A DNA stretch of 64,000 nucleotides from Clostridiales bacterium. GTDB lineage: Bacteria > Bacillota > Clostridia > Christensenellales > CAG-138. A program made the position numbers and the translations under genes. The DNA lies in contig DXWI01000003.1 of assembly GCA_019416935.1 (NCBI GenBank), positions 1-64,000 of the forward strand. Reading direction: 5' to 3'. The stretch's first letter is position 1, and each line of letters opens with the position of its first letter. Shown piece after piece: positions 25,123 through 33,102 of the stretch. A model generated the notes under the pieces. The model was not told the origin of the DNA. It saw only the letters and a program-made list of their open reading frames with translations, and searched no databases.

Positions 25123-25242
25123 TCTGGATCAGCGCGGGCAAACGTCCAGAATTATCGGAGGAGCGCGCGGGTGTTTTCGGGTACAATGGAAGCAGCCGAG
25201 GGGGTGGTCGGCGCAATGGAAGAGAAAGGAGGAAACCATGGT

Positions 25243-25641
25243 ATGCTGCATGCAAAGGAAACGGCGCTCACGGTGCTCGCCGCGCTCGGCGGCGCGGCCG
25301 CCTATCTGTTCGGCCCGTGGGACGCGCTGCTTGCCGCGCTGCTGCTGGCGGTCTGCATCGATTATGTGAGCGGCGTAGCGGTCGCCGTGATGCAGAAAAC
25401 GCTCTCGAGCGAGGTTGGTTGGAAGGGGCTGCTCAAAAAGGCGGTCATTCTGCTGATCGTCAGTCTTGCGACGCTGCTCGACCGTCTGCTGGAGGGTTCC
25501 AACGGCGCGGTACGCGCGGCGGTCTGCCTGTTCTATATCGCAAACGAGGGGCTGTCCATCTTGGAAAACGCGGGTCATCTCGGACTGCCGCTGCCAAAGG
25601 CGCTGCAAAACACGCTCGCACAGCTGCAAAACAGGGAATAA
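25243..25641 (+). CDS. Phage holin family protein (holin 4 / TcdE-like)
   Basis: A 132-aa membrane protein with three or four hydrophobic helices. VLAALGGAAAYLFGPWDALLAALLLAVCIDYVSGV followed by LSSEVGWKGLLKKAVILLIV is the holin-4 pattern: the DYVSG turn, then a basic loop. The ATG at 25243 is ten bases after AGGAGG. Such proteins form pores for lysins or toxins. No endolysin, tail or other phage gene is nearby, so it is an orphan and may serve a host role such as toxin or enzyme release. Confidence 0.85.
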   Translation: MLHAKETALTVLAALGGAAAYLFGPWDALLAALLLAVCIDYVSGVAVAVMQKTLSSEVGWKGLLKKAVILLIVSLATLLDRLLEGSNGAVRAAVCLFYIANEGLSILENAGHLGLPLPKALQNTLAQLQNRE

Positions 25642-25812
25642 TCGGGCGTCGGGCGGCTGCCGCGCGCCATCCGCTCGACGTGCCATCGTGCGCGCCCGAA
25701 TCGTTTCGGCCAGTCTTCGGCCTCGCACCGCATGGGCGGGTATAAGGGGCCCATCTTGTGCGCCCGAATCGTTTCAGCAAGGGATATCTGTGCGTCAGTT
25801 CTGCAAAAACCG

Positions 25813-25843
25813 GCAGCATCAGCGAGTAATTTCATGATGCTGC
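25813..25843 (-). terminator. Hairpin with a T-run on the minus strand
   Basis: Arms GCAGCATCA and TGATGCTGC around a 13-base loop; read leftward it is followed by CGGTTTTTG. It would stop leftward transcription entering from the tRNA side. On the plus strand it lies between the holin gene and the tRNA promoter. Confidence 0.55.
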
Positions 25844-25855
25844 GGAAAAAAGGGC

Positions 25856-25884
25856 TTGACAGTATCGCCGCTTCTTTTTATAAT
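25856..25884 (+). promoter_or_regulatory. Consensus promoter of the tRNA pair
   Basis: TTGACA (25856-25861), 17-bp spacer, TATAAT (25879-25884), fully consensus. Transcription would begin about 8 bases before the mature tRNA-Thr. Confidence 0.9.
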
Positions 25885-25898
25885 AGATAAGCGCGATT

Positions 25899-25974
25899 GC
25901 CAATGTAGCTCAGTTGGTAGAGCAGCTGATTCGTAATCAGCAGGTCAGCGGTTCGAGTCCGCTCATTGGCTCCA
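25899..25974 (+). tRNA. tRNA-Thr (anticodon CGT)
   Basis: A complete cloverleaf with encoded CCA. The acceptor stem is GCCAATG/CATTGGC with discriminator T; the D arm is GCTC..GAGC; the anticodon stem GCTGA/TCAGC has loop TTCGTAA with CGT at positions 34-36; the T arm is AGCGG TTCGAGT CCGCT. It shares a promoter and terminator with the following tRNA-Pro. Confidence 0.96.
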
Positions 25975-25981
25975 CGGATGT

Positions 25982-26058
25982 CGAGGTGTAGCGCAGTTTG
26001 GTAGCGCGTTTGGTTCGGGACCAAAAGGCCGCTGGTTCAAATCCAGTCACCTCGACCA
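25982..26058 (+). tRNA. tRNA-Pro (anticodon CGG)
   Basis: A complete cloverleaf with encoded CCA. The acceptor is CGAGGTG/CACCTCG with discriminator A; the D arm is GCGC..GCGC; the anticodon stem TTTGG/CCAAA has loop TTCGGGA, so CGG at 34-36; the T arm is GCTGG TTCAAAT CCAGT. It begins seven bases after the CCA of tRNA-Thr. Confidence 0.95.
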
Positions 26059-26061
26059 CAA

Positions 26062-26094
26062 AAAACCCCTAAATCTCTAAGGTTTAGGGGTTTT
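26062..26094 (+). terminator. Rho-independent terminator of the tRNA operon
   Basis: AAAACCCCTAAA and TTTAGGGGTTTT pair perfectly across a nine-base loop, ending in a T-run. The following 300 bp, up to 26400, hold no recognisable gene. Confidence 0.93.
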
Positions 26095-26421
26095 GCTCTT
26101 TGCGTTTTGTCTTTGCCGTTCACCGCTGTCTGGCAGCCTTTCGGCAGCCTTCAAAAACATTCTCTGCTTTCTGTCTCTTTACCGCATGGATGCGGCATAG
26201 CACGGGCTGTCGCACCAGCGTCCCCTCCGCCATCCTGTCAGCCTCCTGCCCCTGCGTATCCAAATTGCTTGTTATCACATGCAAAACGGGGCCTTTCAAC
26301 CGCGCGTCGTGCGCCTTAGCCTATCTGCGGGCAACGCTCCGTCTCCCATGTCGGGCCGGCGAATACAACCCCGCCATTGTGCGCAGACTACCCTTCATCT
26401 AACTAAGGAGCTGAAATTGCT

Positions 26422-26856
26422 ATGATTGAACAGGACACGATAAAACTGCTTCGAGAATGTGACGCAGGCGCTAAAATGGGGATTGCATCCATTGACGATG
26501 TTTTGAACGAAGTGCACAGTGACGCCCTCCGGCAGCATCTGACGGCGTGCAAAAGGGAACATGAAGCGCTGGAAAACGAGATTCAGATCCTGCTGGACGA
26601 ATACCACGACGACGGAAAGGAACCCAACCCCATCGCCAAGGGCATGTCCTGGATCAAAACCAACGTGAAAATGGAGATGAATGACTCCGATCAGACGGTT
26701 GCGGACCTGATGACCGACGGGTGCAACATGGGCGTCAAATCGCTCAACCGGTATTTGAACCAATACGAGGCGGCAGATGAGACGTCCAAGGATATTGCAA
26801 AGCGGCTGATCCGTTTGGAAGAACAGCTTGCAGTGGACATCCGCAAGTTTTTATAA
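26422..26856 (+). CDS. DUF2383 ferritin-like four-helix protein
   Basis: A 144-aa soluble, all-helical protein. Residues 1-110 match the DUF2383/PA2169-type ferritin-like fold: LLRECDAGAKMGIASIDDVL, LRQHLTACKREHEALENEI, GMSWIKTNVKMEM and a C-terminal helix with RLIRLEEQLAVDIRKFL. Metal-type residues (E, H in KREHEALE) are present but di-iron binding is not certain. The ATG follows AAGGAG by twelve bases. It is monocistronic, between the tRNA operon and the MarR operon. Function is unknown; relatives are often tied to stress or sporulation. Confidence 0.82.
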   Translation: MIEQDTIKLLRECDAGAKMGIASIDDVLNEVHSDALRQHLTACKREHEALENEIQILLDEYHDDGKEPNPIAKGMSWIKTNVKMEMNDSDQTVADLMTDGCNMGVKSLNRYLNQYEAADETSKDIAKRLIRLEEQLAVDIRKFL

Positions 26857-27102
26857 GGGGCAAATACCGCAGTATCGCCCGCGCCGCCTTCATGAGCAGA
26901 CGGCAGCGGGCGGGCCTCCCGCATTTTGAAATCCTATCGCCGCTCCGTCCGCCGCTTCAACAGGCGGATAGCTGCATGGCGCTTCCCGGCCAATGCGGCC
27001 CAAGACAAAGCCGCAGTGCGGGCAAGCCCTTCCGGGATACCGATGCGCGATTGTGCCTGCCGCAAGCGGGCGAAGAATCGCCAGCAGTCAACGCCCTCCC
27101 AC

Positions 27103-27140
27103 AAAAAAACGCCCAACCCTCGTGGTTCGGGCGTTTTTTT
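27103..27140. terminator. Bidirectional terminator before the MarR operon
   Basis: AAAAAAACGCCC and GGGCGTTTTTTT pair, with an inner AACC/GGTT pairing, and both strands end in T-runs. It separates the DUF2383 gene from the MarR operon. The stretch 26857-27102 holds no gene that I can support. Confidence 0.88.
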
Positions 27141-27197
27141 CGAGCGTATGTTCGTCCGGTTTGTGCCATCCACAGCATGCTCGTCTCTCTCATCGCA

Positions 27198-27250
27198 TTT
27201 ACTTTTTTTGCAAATTATGATACGATACGTTTGATTGTTGCGTGCGCAAC
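27198..27250 (+). promoter_or_regulatory. MarR-operon promoter region with palindromic operator
   Basis: A perfect inverted repeat GTTGCG-TG-CGCAAC lies at 27237-27250 inside a longer imperfect dyad, 18 bp before the ribosome binding site. Such GTTGC..GCAAC dyads are typical MarR sites in Clostridia. A weak promoter (TTTACT, 17 bp, TACGAT at 27221-27226) would place the operator over the transcription start. Confidence 0.65.
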
Positions 27251-27279
27251 TATTTTCCCGTCATCAGGAGGAACGCCCC

Positions 27280-27762
27280 TTGCCCAACATCAACCGGTAT
27301 ATCATGATGATGTCCCGTTACAGCAATCGTTTCCGGGACGAACGGCTATCCGGAACGGGGCTGCGGGGAAAGCACTGCGCCTATCTACTCTATATCGTCC
27401 GCCATCCGGGCACCACGCAGGAGGCCATCGCCCACGAACTCTGCGTCAACCGCAGCAGCGTCACGCGGCAGCTCGCACTGCTGGAGCAAAGCGGGTTTGT
27501 CGAACGCCGCCAAAGTGATGCGGACAGCCGCGCCATGGAGGTCTATCTGACGGACAAAGCGCTGGCGGCGCTGCCAAAGATCCATGAAACGCTGCACGAA
27601 TGGAACGCGCTGATCACAGCCGGTTTTGCTCCGGAGGAGCGGGACGCTTTTTCCTCGCTGCTCTCGAGAGCCGCCCGTCTTGCGCAGGCGGTTTCGGATC
27701 GGTTGGACGCCGATGCGCCGTCCGTTTGTGAGCCGGCGGAACGGGGGCAGCATCCGGTATGA
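27280..27762 (+). CDS. MarR-family transcriptional regulator
   Basis: A 160-aa winged-helix regulator. I start at TTG 27280, seven bases after GGAGG; nothing upstream in frame has a site. HTH and wing span about residues 42-100: AIAHELCVNRSSVTRQLALLEQSGFVERRQSDADSRAMEVYLTDK, with the DxR wing motif. The flanking helices form the dimer interface. The stop overlaps the first ABC gene by four bases, and the palindrome upstream is its likely operator. It probably represses the exporter and is released by the exporter's substrate. Confidence 0.92.
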   Translation: MPNINRYIMMMSRYSNRFRDERLSGTGLRGKHCAYLLYIVRHPGTTQEAIAHELCVNRSSVTRQLALLEQSGFVERRQSDADSRAMEVYLTDKALAALPKIHETLHEWNALITAGFAPEERDAFSSLLSRAARLAQAVSDRLDADAPSVCEPAERGQHPV

Positions 27763-29477
27763 ATACCGTACGCAAATACCTGCGGCCGCTCTATCCGCAA
27801 GTGGCCCAACAGCTCACCATCAAATTCATCGGCAGCACATCGGAGCTGTTTCTTCCGTGGATGCTTTCGCACATTCTCGATGAGATCGTGCCGCGGAACG
27901 ACCTGCGGCAGATCTGCCTGTGGGGCGTGTTCATGCTGCTGGCATCCACGGCGGCGCTGTTCGGCAATGTGATCGGCAACCGTCTCTCCACGCGCATCTC
28001 CCGCAGCTTTACCGAGCGTCTGCGGCACGATGCGTTTGCGCGGGTTGCCCGCCTGTCCTGCCGGCAGGTAGACGCCTTCACCCTCTCGTCGCTGATCTCG
28101 CGCCTCACCAGCGACACATACTATGTGCACCAACTCGTGGACCGCATGCAGCGGCTCGGCGTTCGTGCGCCGATCCTGCTGGTAGGCGGTGTCTGCATCA
28201 CGGTCGCACTGGAGCCGGCGCTCTCGCTCGTGCTGCTTGCTACGCTGCCGCTGCTGGGCACGGTCGTATTTCTCGTGTCGAGGAAGGGCGTGCCGCTGTA
28301 TGTACAAACGCAGCAGGCCGTAGACACGATGGTGCGCAAGATTCAGGAGAACATGGCGGGCGTCCGTATCATCAAGGCGTTATCCAAAACGGATTATGAA
28401 AAGGAGCGCTTCGACGAGGCGAATCGCGGGGTTATCCGCTGCGACCGGCACGCGAGCACGGTCATGGCCACAACGAATCCCGTGATGACGCTGCTGCTGA
28501 ATCTCGGGCTGACGGCTGTCGTCGTAGTCGGCGCCTTTCGGGTCAATGCCGGTCTCACGCAGCCCGGCAAGATCATCGCCTTTTTGAGCTACTTTACCAT
28601 CATTCTCAACGCATTGATGATGGTGTCGCGCCTGTTCACCATCTATTCGCGCGGGGCGGCCAGTGCAAAGCGGATCGACGAATTGCTGCTCGCGCCCAAC
28701 GAACCCGTTCTTGGCGATCCCGCTCCGTGCGACAGTCCGTATCATGTGGAGTTTCGCCATGTCAGCTTCTCCTATCATAAAGCCGCCGGCAAGACCCGCG
28801 ACGACCTGAGCGATATCAGCTTTGGCCTGCGCCGCGGCGAAACGCTGGGCATCATCGGCCCCACGGGCAGCGGAAAGTCCACCATTGTGAGCCTGCTGCT
28901 GCGCTTCTACGATGCGGACGCCGGCGAAATCCGCATCGGCGGCCGGCGCATCGAAGGTATTCCCGAGGAAGAATTGCATACCATGTTCGGCGTGGTGTTT
29001 CAAAACGATTTCCTGATGTCGGGCAGCATCCGCGACAACATCGACTTTGGCCGCGGGCTGACGGATGAAGCGCTGCTGCTCGCGGCGGCGCACGCGCAGG
29101 CAGCTTTCATCGCGGACAAAGAGGGCGGCCTTGCCTATCCTCTCGCGGCGAAGGGCGCCAACCTCTCCGGCGGGCAGAAGCAGCGGCTGCTGATTGCACG
29201 CGCGCTGGCCGGCAAACCGGACATCCTGGTGCTGGACGACTGCTCCTCCGCGCTCGACTACAAGACCGACCGCGCCCTGCGCGGCGCGCTTAGGCGCGGC
29301 TATGGGGACGTCACGACCATTCTCATCGCCCAACGGGTGAGCTCCATCCGGCATGCGGATCACATCCTCGTGCTGGACGGCGGTCGGGTTGTCGGTGCCG
29401 GTACACACGACGCGCTCCTCAAAGGCTGTGCGGACTACCGGCGCATTTACGACATTCAAATGGGCCAGGCGGAATAA
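27759..29477 (+). CDS. ABC exporter half-transporter, degenerate-site partner
   Basis: A 572-aa fused permease-ATPase. Six membrane helices (about 15-300) precede the ATPase: Walker A GPTGSGKST, signature NLSGGQKQRLLIARAL, Walker B ILVLDDCSSALD. The residue after the Walker B Asp is Asp instead of the catalytic Glu, which marks the degenerate member of heterodimeric exporters such as BmrCD, LmrCD or TM287/288. It is encoded directly before its partner and coupled to the MarR gene. Multidrug or lipid export is the family role; the cargo is unknown. Confidence 0.93.
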   Translation: MNTVRKYLRPLYPQVAQQLTIKFIGSTSELFLPWMLSHILDEIVPRNDLRQICLWGVFMLLASTAALFGNVIGNRLSTRISRSFTERLRHDAFARVARLSCRQVDAFTLSSLISRLTSDTYYVHQLVDRMQRLGVRAPILLVGGVCITVALEPALSLVLLATLPLLGTVVFLVSRKGVPLYVQTQQAVDTMVRKIQENMAGVRIIKALSKTDYEKERFDEANRGVIRCDRHASTVMATTNPVMTLLLNLGLTAVVVVGAFRVNAGLTQPGKIIAFLSYFTIILNALMMVSRLFTIYSRGAASAKRIDELLLAPNEPVLGDPAPCDSPYHVEFRHVSFSYHKAAGKTRDDLSDISFGLRRGETLGIIGPTGSGKSTIVSLLLRFYDADAGEIRIGGRRIEGIPEEELHTMFGVVFQNDFLMSGSIRDNIDFGRGLTDEALLLAAAHAQAAFIADKEGGLAYPLAAKGANLSGGQKQRLLIARALAGKPDILVLDDCSSALDYKTDRALRGALRRGYGDVTTILIAQRVSSIRHADHILVLDGGRVVGAGTHDALLKGCADYRRIYDIQMGQAE

Positions 29478-29487
29478 GGAGGGCAGC

Positions 29488-31293
29488 ATGGAACAATCAT
29501 CCAACGCCGGCGCGTCCGCCACAAATCAAAAACGCGCGCCGGAGCGCAAGCCGGACAGGGCCTATCTGCTGCGCCGTCTCTGGGTCTATTTTCGGGAGCA
29601 CCGCTGGATGCTTCTGCTGGCGGTCCTGCTCACGCTCGGCGGCAATCTGCTCGCGCTGGTCGGCCCCAAGCTCTCCGGCCTCGCCATCGACGCAATCGGC
29701 TCCGTGCCCGGCCGGGTGGATTTCCCGACAGTGCTGCGCTATGCGGGCTATATGGCGCTGTGCTACATCCTCTCCGCCGGCATGAACTACGGCCTGCGCC
29801 GCCTGATGATCCAGCTGAGCCGTCAGGTCGTGTACCGCATGCGCCGGGACCTGTTCAACCATCTGGTGTCCCTACCCATCGGCTTTTTTGACCGGCGGCA
29901 GGCCGGCGACGTCATCAGCATCCTCTCCTACGATGTGGATACCATCAACGCCTCGCTCTCGGAGGATATCGTGCACATCTGTACGAGCTGCATCACGGTG
30001 ATCGGCGCGCTTTTCATGATGCTGTCGATCTCGCCGGTGCTGATCCTCGTGTTCGCGGTCTCTATCCCCATCTCCTTCCTCATTACGCGCTACCGCGCCA
30101 AGCGGGTGCGCCCGCTGTTCCGGCTGCGCTCCAAAAAGCTCGGGGAACTCAACGGGTTCGTCGAGGAGATTACCGGCGGGCAGCGGACAACGAAGGCCTA
30201 TCACCGCGAGCAGGCGTTCATCGACCGTTTCGACGTCAAGAACGGCGAAACGGTACAGGCGTACGCTGAGGCAGACTACTACGCCTGCGCCATGGGGCCT
30301 TCGGTCAACTTTGTCAACAACCTTTCGCTGACGCTCATCAGCGTATTCGGGGCGCTGCTCTACATGAAGGGCGCCATCTCTCTGGGCGATATTTCGTCCT
30401 TTGTGCTGTACTCGCGCAAATTCTCCGGCCCCATCAACGAGTTTGCCAACCTGCTTGCGGAAATGCAGTCCACCTTTTCCGCGGCGGAACGGGTATTTCA
30501 TCTGCTGGACGAGCAGCCGGAACCGGCCGATGCGCCGGATACCCGATCGCTTTGTGATGTGCGAGGGGACGTCTCTCTCAGCCATGTCCGCTTCGGCTAT
30601 GACCCGGGATGTCCGGTTCTGACGGATCTGACGCTCCATGCCAAAAGCGGCTCCGTGACGGCCATCGTCGGCCCAACGGGCGCGGGCAAGACGACGATCA
30701 TCAACCTGCTGATGCGCTTCTACGATGCGGAGCGCGGCACTATCACCATCGACGGGCAGGACATCCGCAGCCTGACGCGCAAAAGCCTGCGCCTTGCATA
30801 TACCATGGTGCTGCAGGACACCTGGCTGTTCCACGGCACGGTGTTTGAGAACATCGCCTATGGCCGGCCCGACGCGACCATGGAGCGGGTTGTCGCCGCC
30901 GCAAAGGCCGCCCAGATCCACGACTACATCATGTCGCTGCCCAGCGGCTATGACACCGTGCTCACCGACAATGGTTCCAACCTCTCCAAGGGGCAAAAGC
31001 AGCTGCTCACCATCGCGCGCGCCATGCTGCTCGATACGCCGATTCTGATTCTGGACGAGGCCACCTCCAACGTCGATACGCAGACAGAGCAGCGGATACA
31101 GAGCGCCATGCTGCGCCTCATGCAGGGTCGTACCTGCTTCGTCATTGCCCACCGGCTCTCCACCGTGCAGAACGCAGACTGTATTCTGGTCGTCAACGAT
31201 GGCGATATTGTCGAGCAGGGCACCTATCGGGAGCTGATGCAGAAGAACGGCTTCTATGCGAAACTGTATCGCGCGCAGTTTGAATCGGCGTAA
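29488..31293 (+). CDS. ABC exporter half-transporter, consensus-site partner
   Basis: A 601-aa fused permease-ATPase with a 30-residue polar N-terminal extension, six helices, then Walker A GPTGAGKTT, signature NLSKGQKQLLTIARAM, and Walker B ILILDEATSNVD with an intact catalytic Glu and switch His (IAHRLSTV). The signature carries Lys for the second Gly (LSKGQ), so the site it makes with the partner's Walker motifs is the degenerate one. The ATG follows AAGGAGGG. Complementary defects in the two genes show that they work as a heterodimer. Confidence 0.94.
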   Translation: MEQSSNAGASATNQKRAPERKPDRAYLLRRLWVYFREHRWMLLLAVLLTLGGNLLALVGPKLSGLAIDAIGSVPGRVDFPTVLRYAGYMALCYILSAGMNYGLRRLMIQLSRQVVYRMRRDLFNHLVSLPIGFFDRRQAGDVISILSYDVDTINASLSEDIVHICTSCITVIGALFMMLSISPVLILVFAVSIPISFLITRYRAKRVRPLFRLRSKKLGELNGFVEEITGGQRTTKAYHREQAFIDRFDVKNGETVQAYAEADYYACAMGPSVNFVNNLSLTLISVFGALLYMKGAISLGDISSFVLYSRKFSGPINEFANLLAEMQSTFSAAERVFHLLDEQPEPADAPDTRSLCDVRGDVSLSHVRFGYDPGCPVLTDLTLHAKSGSVTAIVGPTGAGKTTIINLLMRFYDAERGTITIDGQDIRSLTRKSLRLAYTMVLQDTWLFHGTVFENIAYGRPDATMERVVAAAKAAQIHDYIMSLPSGYDTVLTDNGSNLSKGQKQLLTIARAMLLDTPILILDEATSNVDTQTEQRIQSAMLRLMQGRTCFVIAHRLSTVQNADCILVVNDGDIVEQGTYRELMQKNGFYAKLYRAQFESA

Positions 31294-31765
31294 GGATGGG
31301 CCGGGCACAGCGCGCCTCTTCGTAAGGGCCGGAACGGGTGCCGTTTGAAACCGGCGATGTCCGCAGAGCCTTTCCGCAAGGCCGCCCCGTGCACAAAGCC
31401 GCCCGTACGCTTTGGATATGCACCTGTGCCTCAACGCACAAACGAAACCGGCAAAAGTATGCCCGTGCGGAATCCGGCATGATATCCGGCGGGCGTTTTC
31501 GTCCCGCTTTCAGCAGAAGGCTGCGCTTTTTGCTGCGCGCTCGGAGGCGGACCCGCTGTACACCGACGGCCGCCCGCCCCGGTGCCGGCCATGCGCCGGT
31601 TCCGCCGCGGTTTCTGCGCCTCGAAAATGTGGCAGAAAGACCGGCCATGCGCCTGTACCGGCGGAAGCCACCCATACGGCGCTTCGTGCTTCGTCCCGAA
31701 CGGAGGACGGACTGCCGCTGGCGGAACGGAAAATGCGTTTTGCCCGTTCCGTTCGTTTCCGCAGA
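31294..31765. other. Intergenic region without a supported gene
   Basis: This GC-rich stretch of about 470 bp has several overlapping open frames on both strands, but none has a ribosome binding site or a recognisable domain. Around 31461-31497, GCCCG ... CGGGCGTTTTC could form a weak terminator for the exporter operon. Near 31397, AAAGCCGCCCGTACGCTT resembles half of the hairpin at 13125, without its partner arm. Confidence 0.5.
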
Positions 31766-31794
31766 TTGAGCCTTTGCCGTTTTTGTGCTATAAT
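31766..31794 (+). promoter_or_regulatory. Sigma-70 promoter of the CDF transporter gene
   Basis: TTGAGC (31766-31771), 17-bp spacer, TATAAT (31789-31794). The implied leader to the proposed ATG is about 150 bases, long enough for a regulatory RNA, but I could not recognise a manganese riboswitch or another known fold in it. Confidence 0.65.
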
Positions 31795-31951
31795 TGATAT
31801 CAGTTTATCGATTGAACGGGCGGCCGGCGATCGCACCGCGCCCAACGCCGGGCAGCAGACCAATGTCCCCTCTGCCGTTTGGTATGACGCCGTGGATCCC
31901 TGTTCAACAGAAAGGACGAAGCGCAGAGCAAACGCGCTTCGGAAAAGTTTC

Positions 31952-32881
31952 ATGCGTATCCGAAGAAGAACGCCGAAAAAAGAAAAATCCGCCATGACGG
32001 TTTCCCTATACGGAAATCTGTTTTTTGTTATCGTAGAGCTCGTTATGGCCGTCTATACCGGCTCGCAGGCAGTCCTTCTGGACGCCGTTTACGACGGCAT
32101 TGAATTCTTCATGCTGCTTCCGTCCATTCTTTTGATTCCGCTGCTGTATAAGCCGTCCAACGAAAAGCATCCCTTTGGCTATATGCAGCTCGAAACCATT
32201 TTTCTGGTGGTCAAGGGCATCACCATGACCGCCGTAACGATCGGGCTGATCGCCAACAACATCAACATTCTGCTCCACGGCGGGCATGTGATTGCCTTCC
32301 GCACCGTGGCATATTTTGAACTGTTTGCGGCTGTGCTGGGCATTGTCGTCTTTCTCTATCTGAAGCGAAAGAACCGGCTTCTGAACTCGCCGCTGATTAC
32401 GGTAGAGATGACGGGCTGGAAGATCGACAGCATCATCTCGCTGGGCATGACGGCCGCCTTCCTGTTTCCGTTTTTGATTCCGTTCGACTGGTTTCAGCCC
32501 GTCGTTCCGTATTTGGACCCGCTGATCACCATTGTGCTCTCGGTGGTCATGCTGCCCCTGCCGATCAAAACGGTGGCCTCCGGCCTCCGCGATCTCATGC
32601 TCATCCCGCCGGAGGAGGAAACCATTGCGGATATCAAAGCGACGGTGGAGCCGATCATCAGCGACTACGAGCATTCCAAGCTCTATTACGATATTGTGAA
32701 AACGGGCCGCAAGCTATGGATCAGCGCGTATATCACGCTCGAAAAGGATGAGCTCTCCTTGACAAAATGCAAGGAGGCGCAGGCCCGCTGCATCGCGGCG
32801 CTGGCACAGAAATACTCCGACTTTTACTTTGAGCTGCTTCCCGATATCGAATTTCATGCGGAGGATATCCCGCAGCCGTAA
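31952..32881 (+). CDS. Cation diffusion facilitator (CDF) family transporter
   Basis: A 309-aa membrane protein exchanging divalent metal for protons. About six helices cover residues 15-215: SLYGNLFFVIVELVMAVYTGSQAVLLDAVYDGIEF contains the metal-site Asp (LLDAVYDG), and KHPFGYMQLETIF is the conserved HPFGY-type loop. The C-terminal 80 residues form the cytoplasmic ferredoxin-like domain. The start is uncertain: ATG 31952 has only a weak GGAAA site, and ATG 31994 (MTVSLYGN) is an alternative. It is monocistronic with a terminator at 32981. Its last 77 coding bases and downstream region recur at 46141. Confidence 0.86.
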   Translation: MRIRRRTPKKEKSAMTVSLYGNLFFVIVELVMAVYTGSQAVLLDAVYDGIEFFMLLPSILLIPLLYKPSNEKHPFGYMQLETIFLVVKGITMTAVTIGLIANNINILLHGGHVIAFRTVAYFELFAAVLGIVVFLYLKRKNRLLNSPLITVEMTGWKIDSIISLGMTAAFLFPFLIPFDWFQPVVPYLDPLITIVLSVVMLPLPIKTVASGLRDLMLIPPEEETIADIKATVEPIISDYEHSKLYYDIVKTGRKLWISAYITLEKDELSLTKCKEAQARCIAALAQKYSDFYFELLPDIEFHAEDIPQP

Positions 32882-33016
32882 CCTCCGTCCGAACCGACGG
32901 TACTTGCCCTCCCCTTCAGCTTTCTGCGTCCATCCGCGACGGGAATCCCTGCCAAAGCAGCACATACGAAAAACAAGCAACAGGCGATTCTGTTTCTTCA
33001 GAAGCGCCTGTTTTCT
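32805..33016. repeat. 212-bp duplicated segment, copy A (CDF gene tail)
   Basis: It covers the end of the CDF gene from CACAGAAATACTCCGACTTT to the terminator. Copy B at 46141-46352 has the same length without gaps, with about 20 substitutions by eye. Copy A keeps the open frame, whereas copy B gains an earlier stop. Confidence 0.9.
32981..33016 (+). terminator. Rho-independent terminator of the CDF gene
   Basis: CAGGCGATTCTG and CAGAAGCGCCTG pair with one mismatch across TTTCTT, followed by TTTTCT. The stem is mirrored without mismatch in the copy at 46317. Confidence 0.88.
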
Positions 33017-33102
33017 AGCCTGCTATCTGTCGCCTGTTTCTTAGCCGCGGCACGGACGCCATACCAGCTGTTCAGTGCAGCGCCCGGTGCGGCCGGTTCG
33101 TG

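Noticed and set aside
25899..26058. A phage attachment site at the tRNA genes linked to the holin
   Set aside because: I found no integrase and no direct repeat of the tRNA 3' ends elsewhere in the window.
31412..31951. An N-terminal extension of the CDF transporter by about 180 residues
   Set aside because: The extension has no family similarity, no membrane helix, and crosses the TTGAGC-17-TATAAT promoter; the family begins near the chosen ATG.
31795..31951. A manganese or other metal riboswitch in the CDF leader
   Set aside because: I could not find the conserved motifs or paired elements of known metal riboswitches in the roughly 150-base leader.
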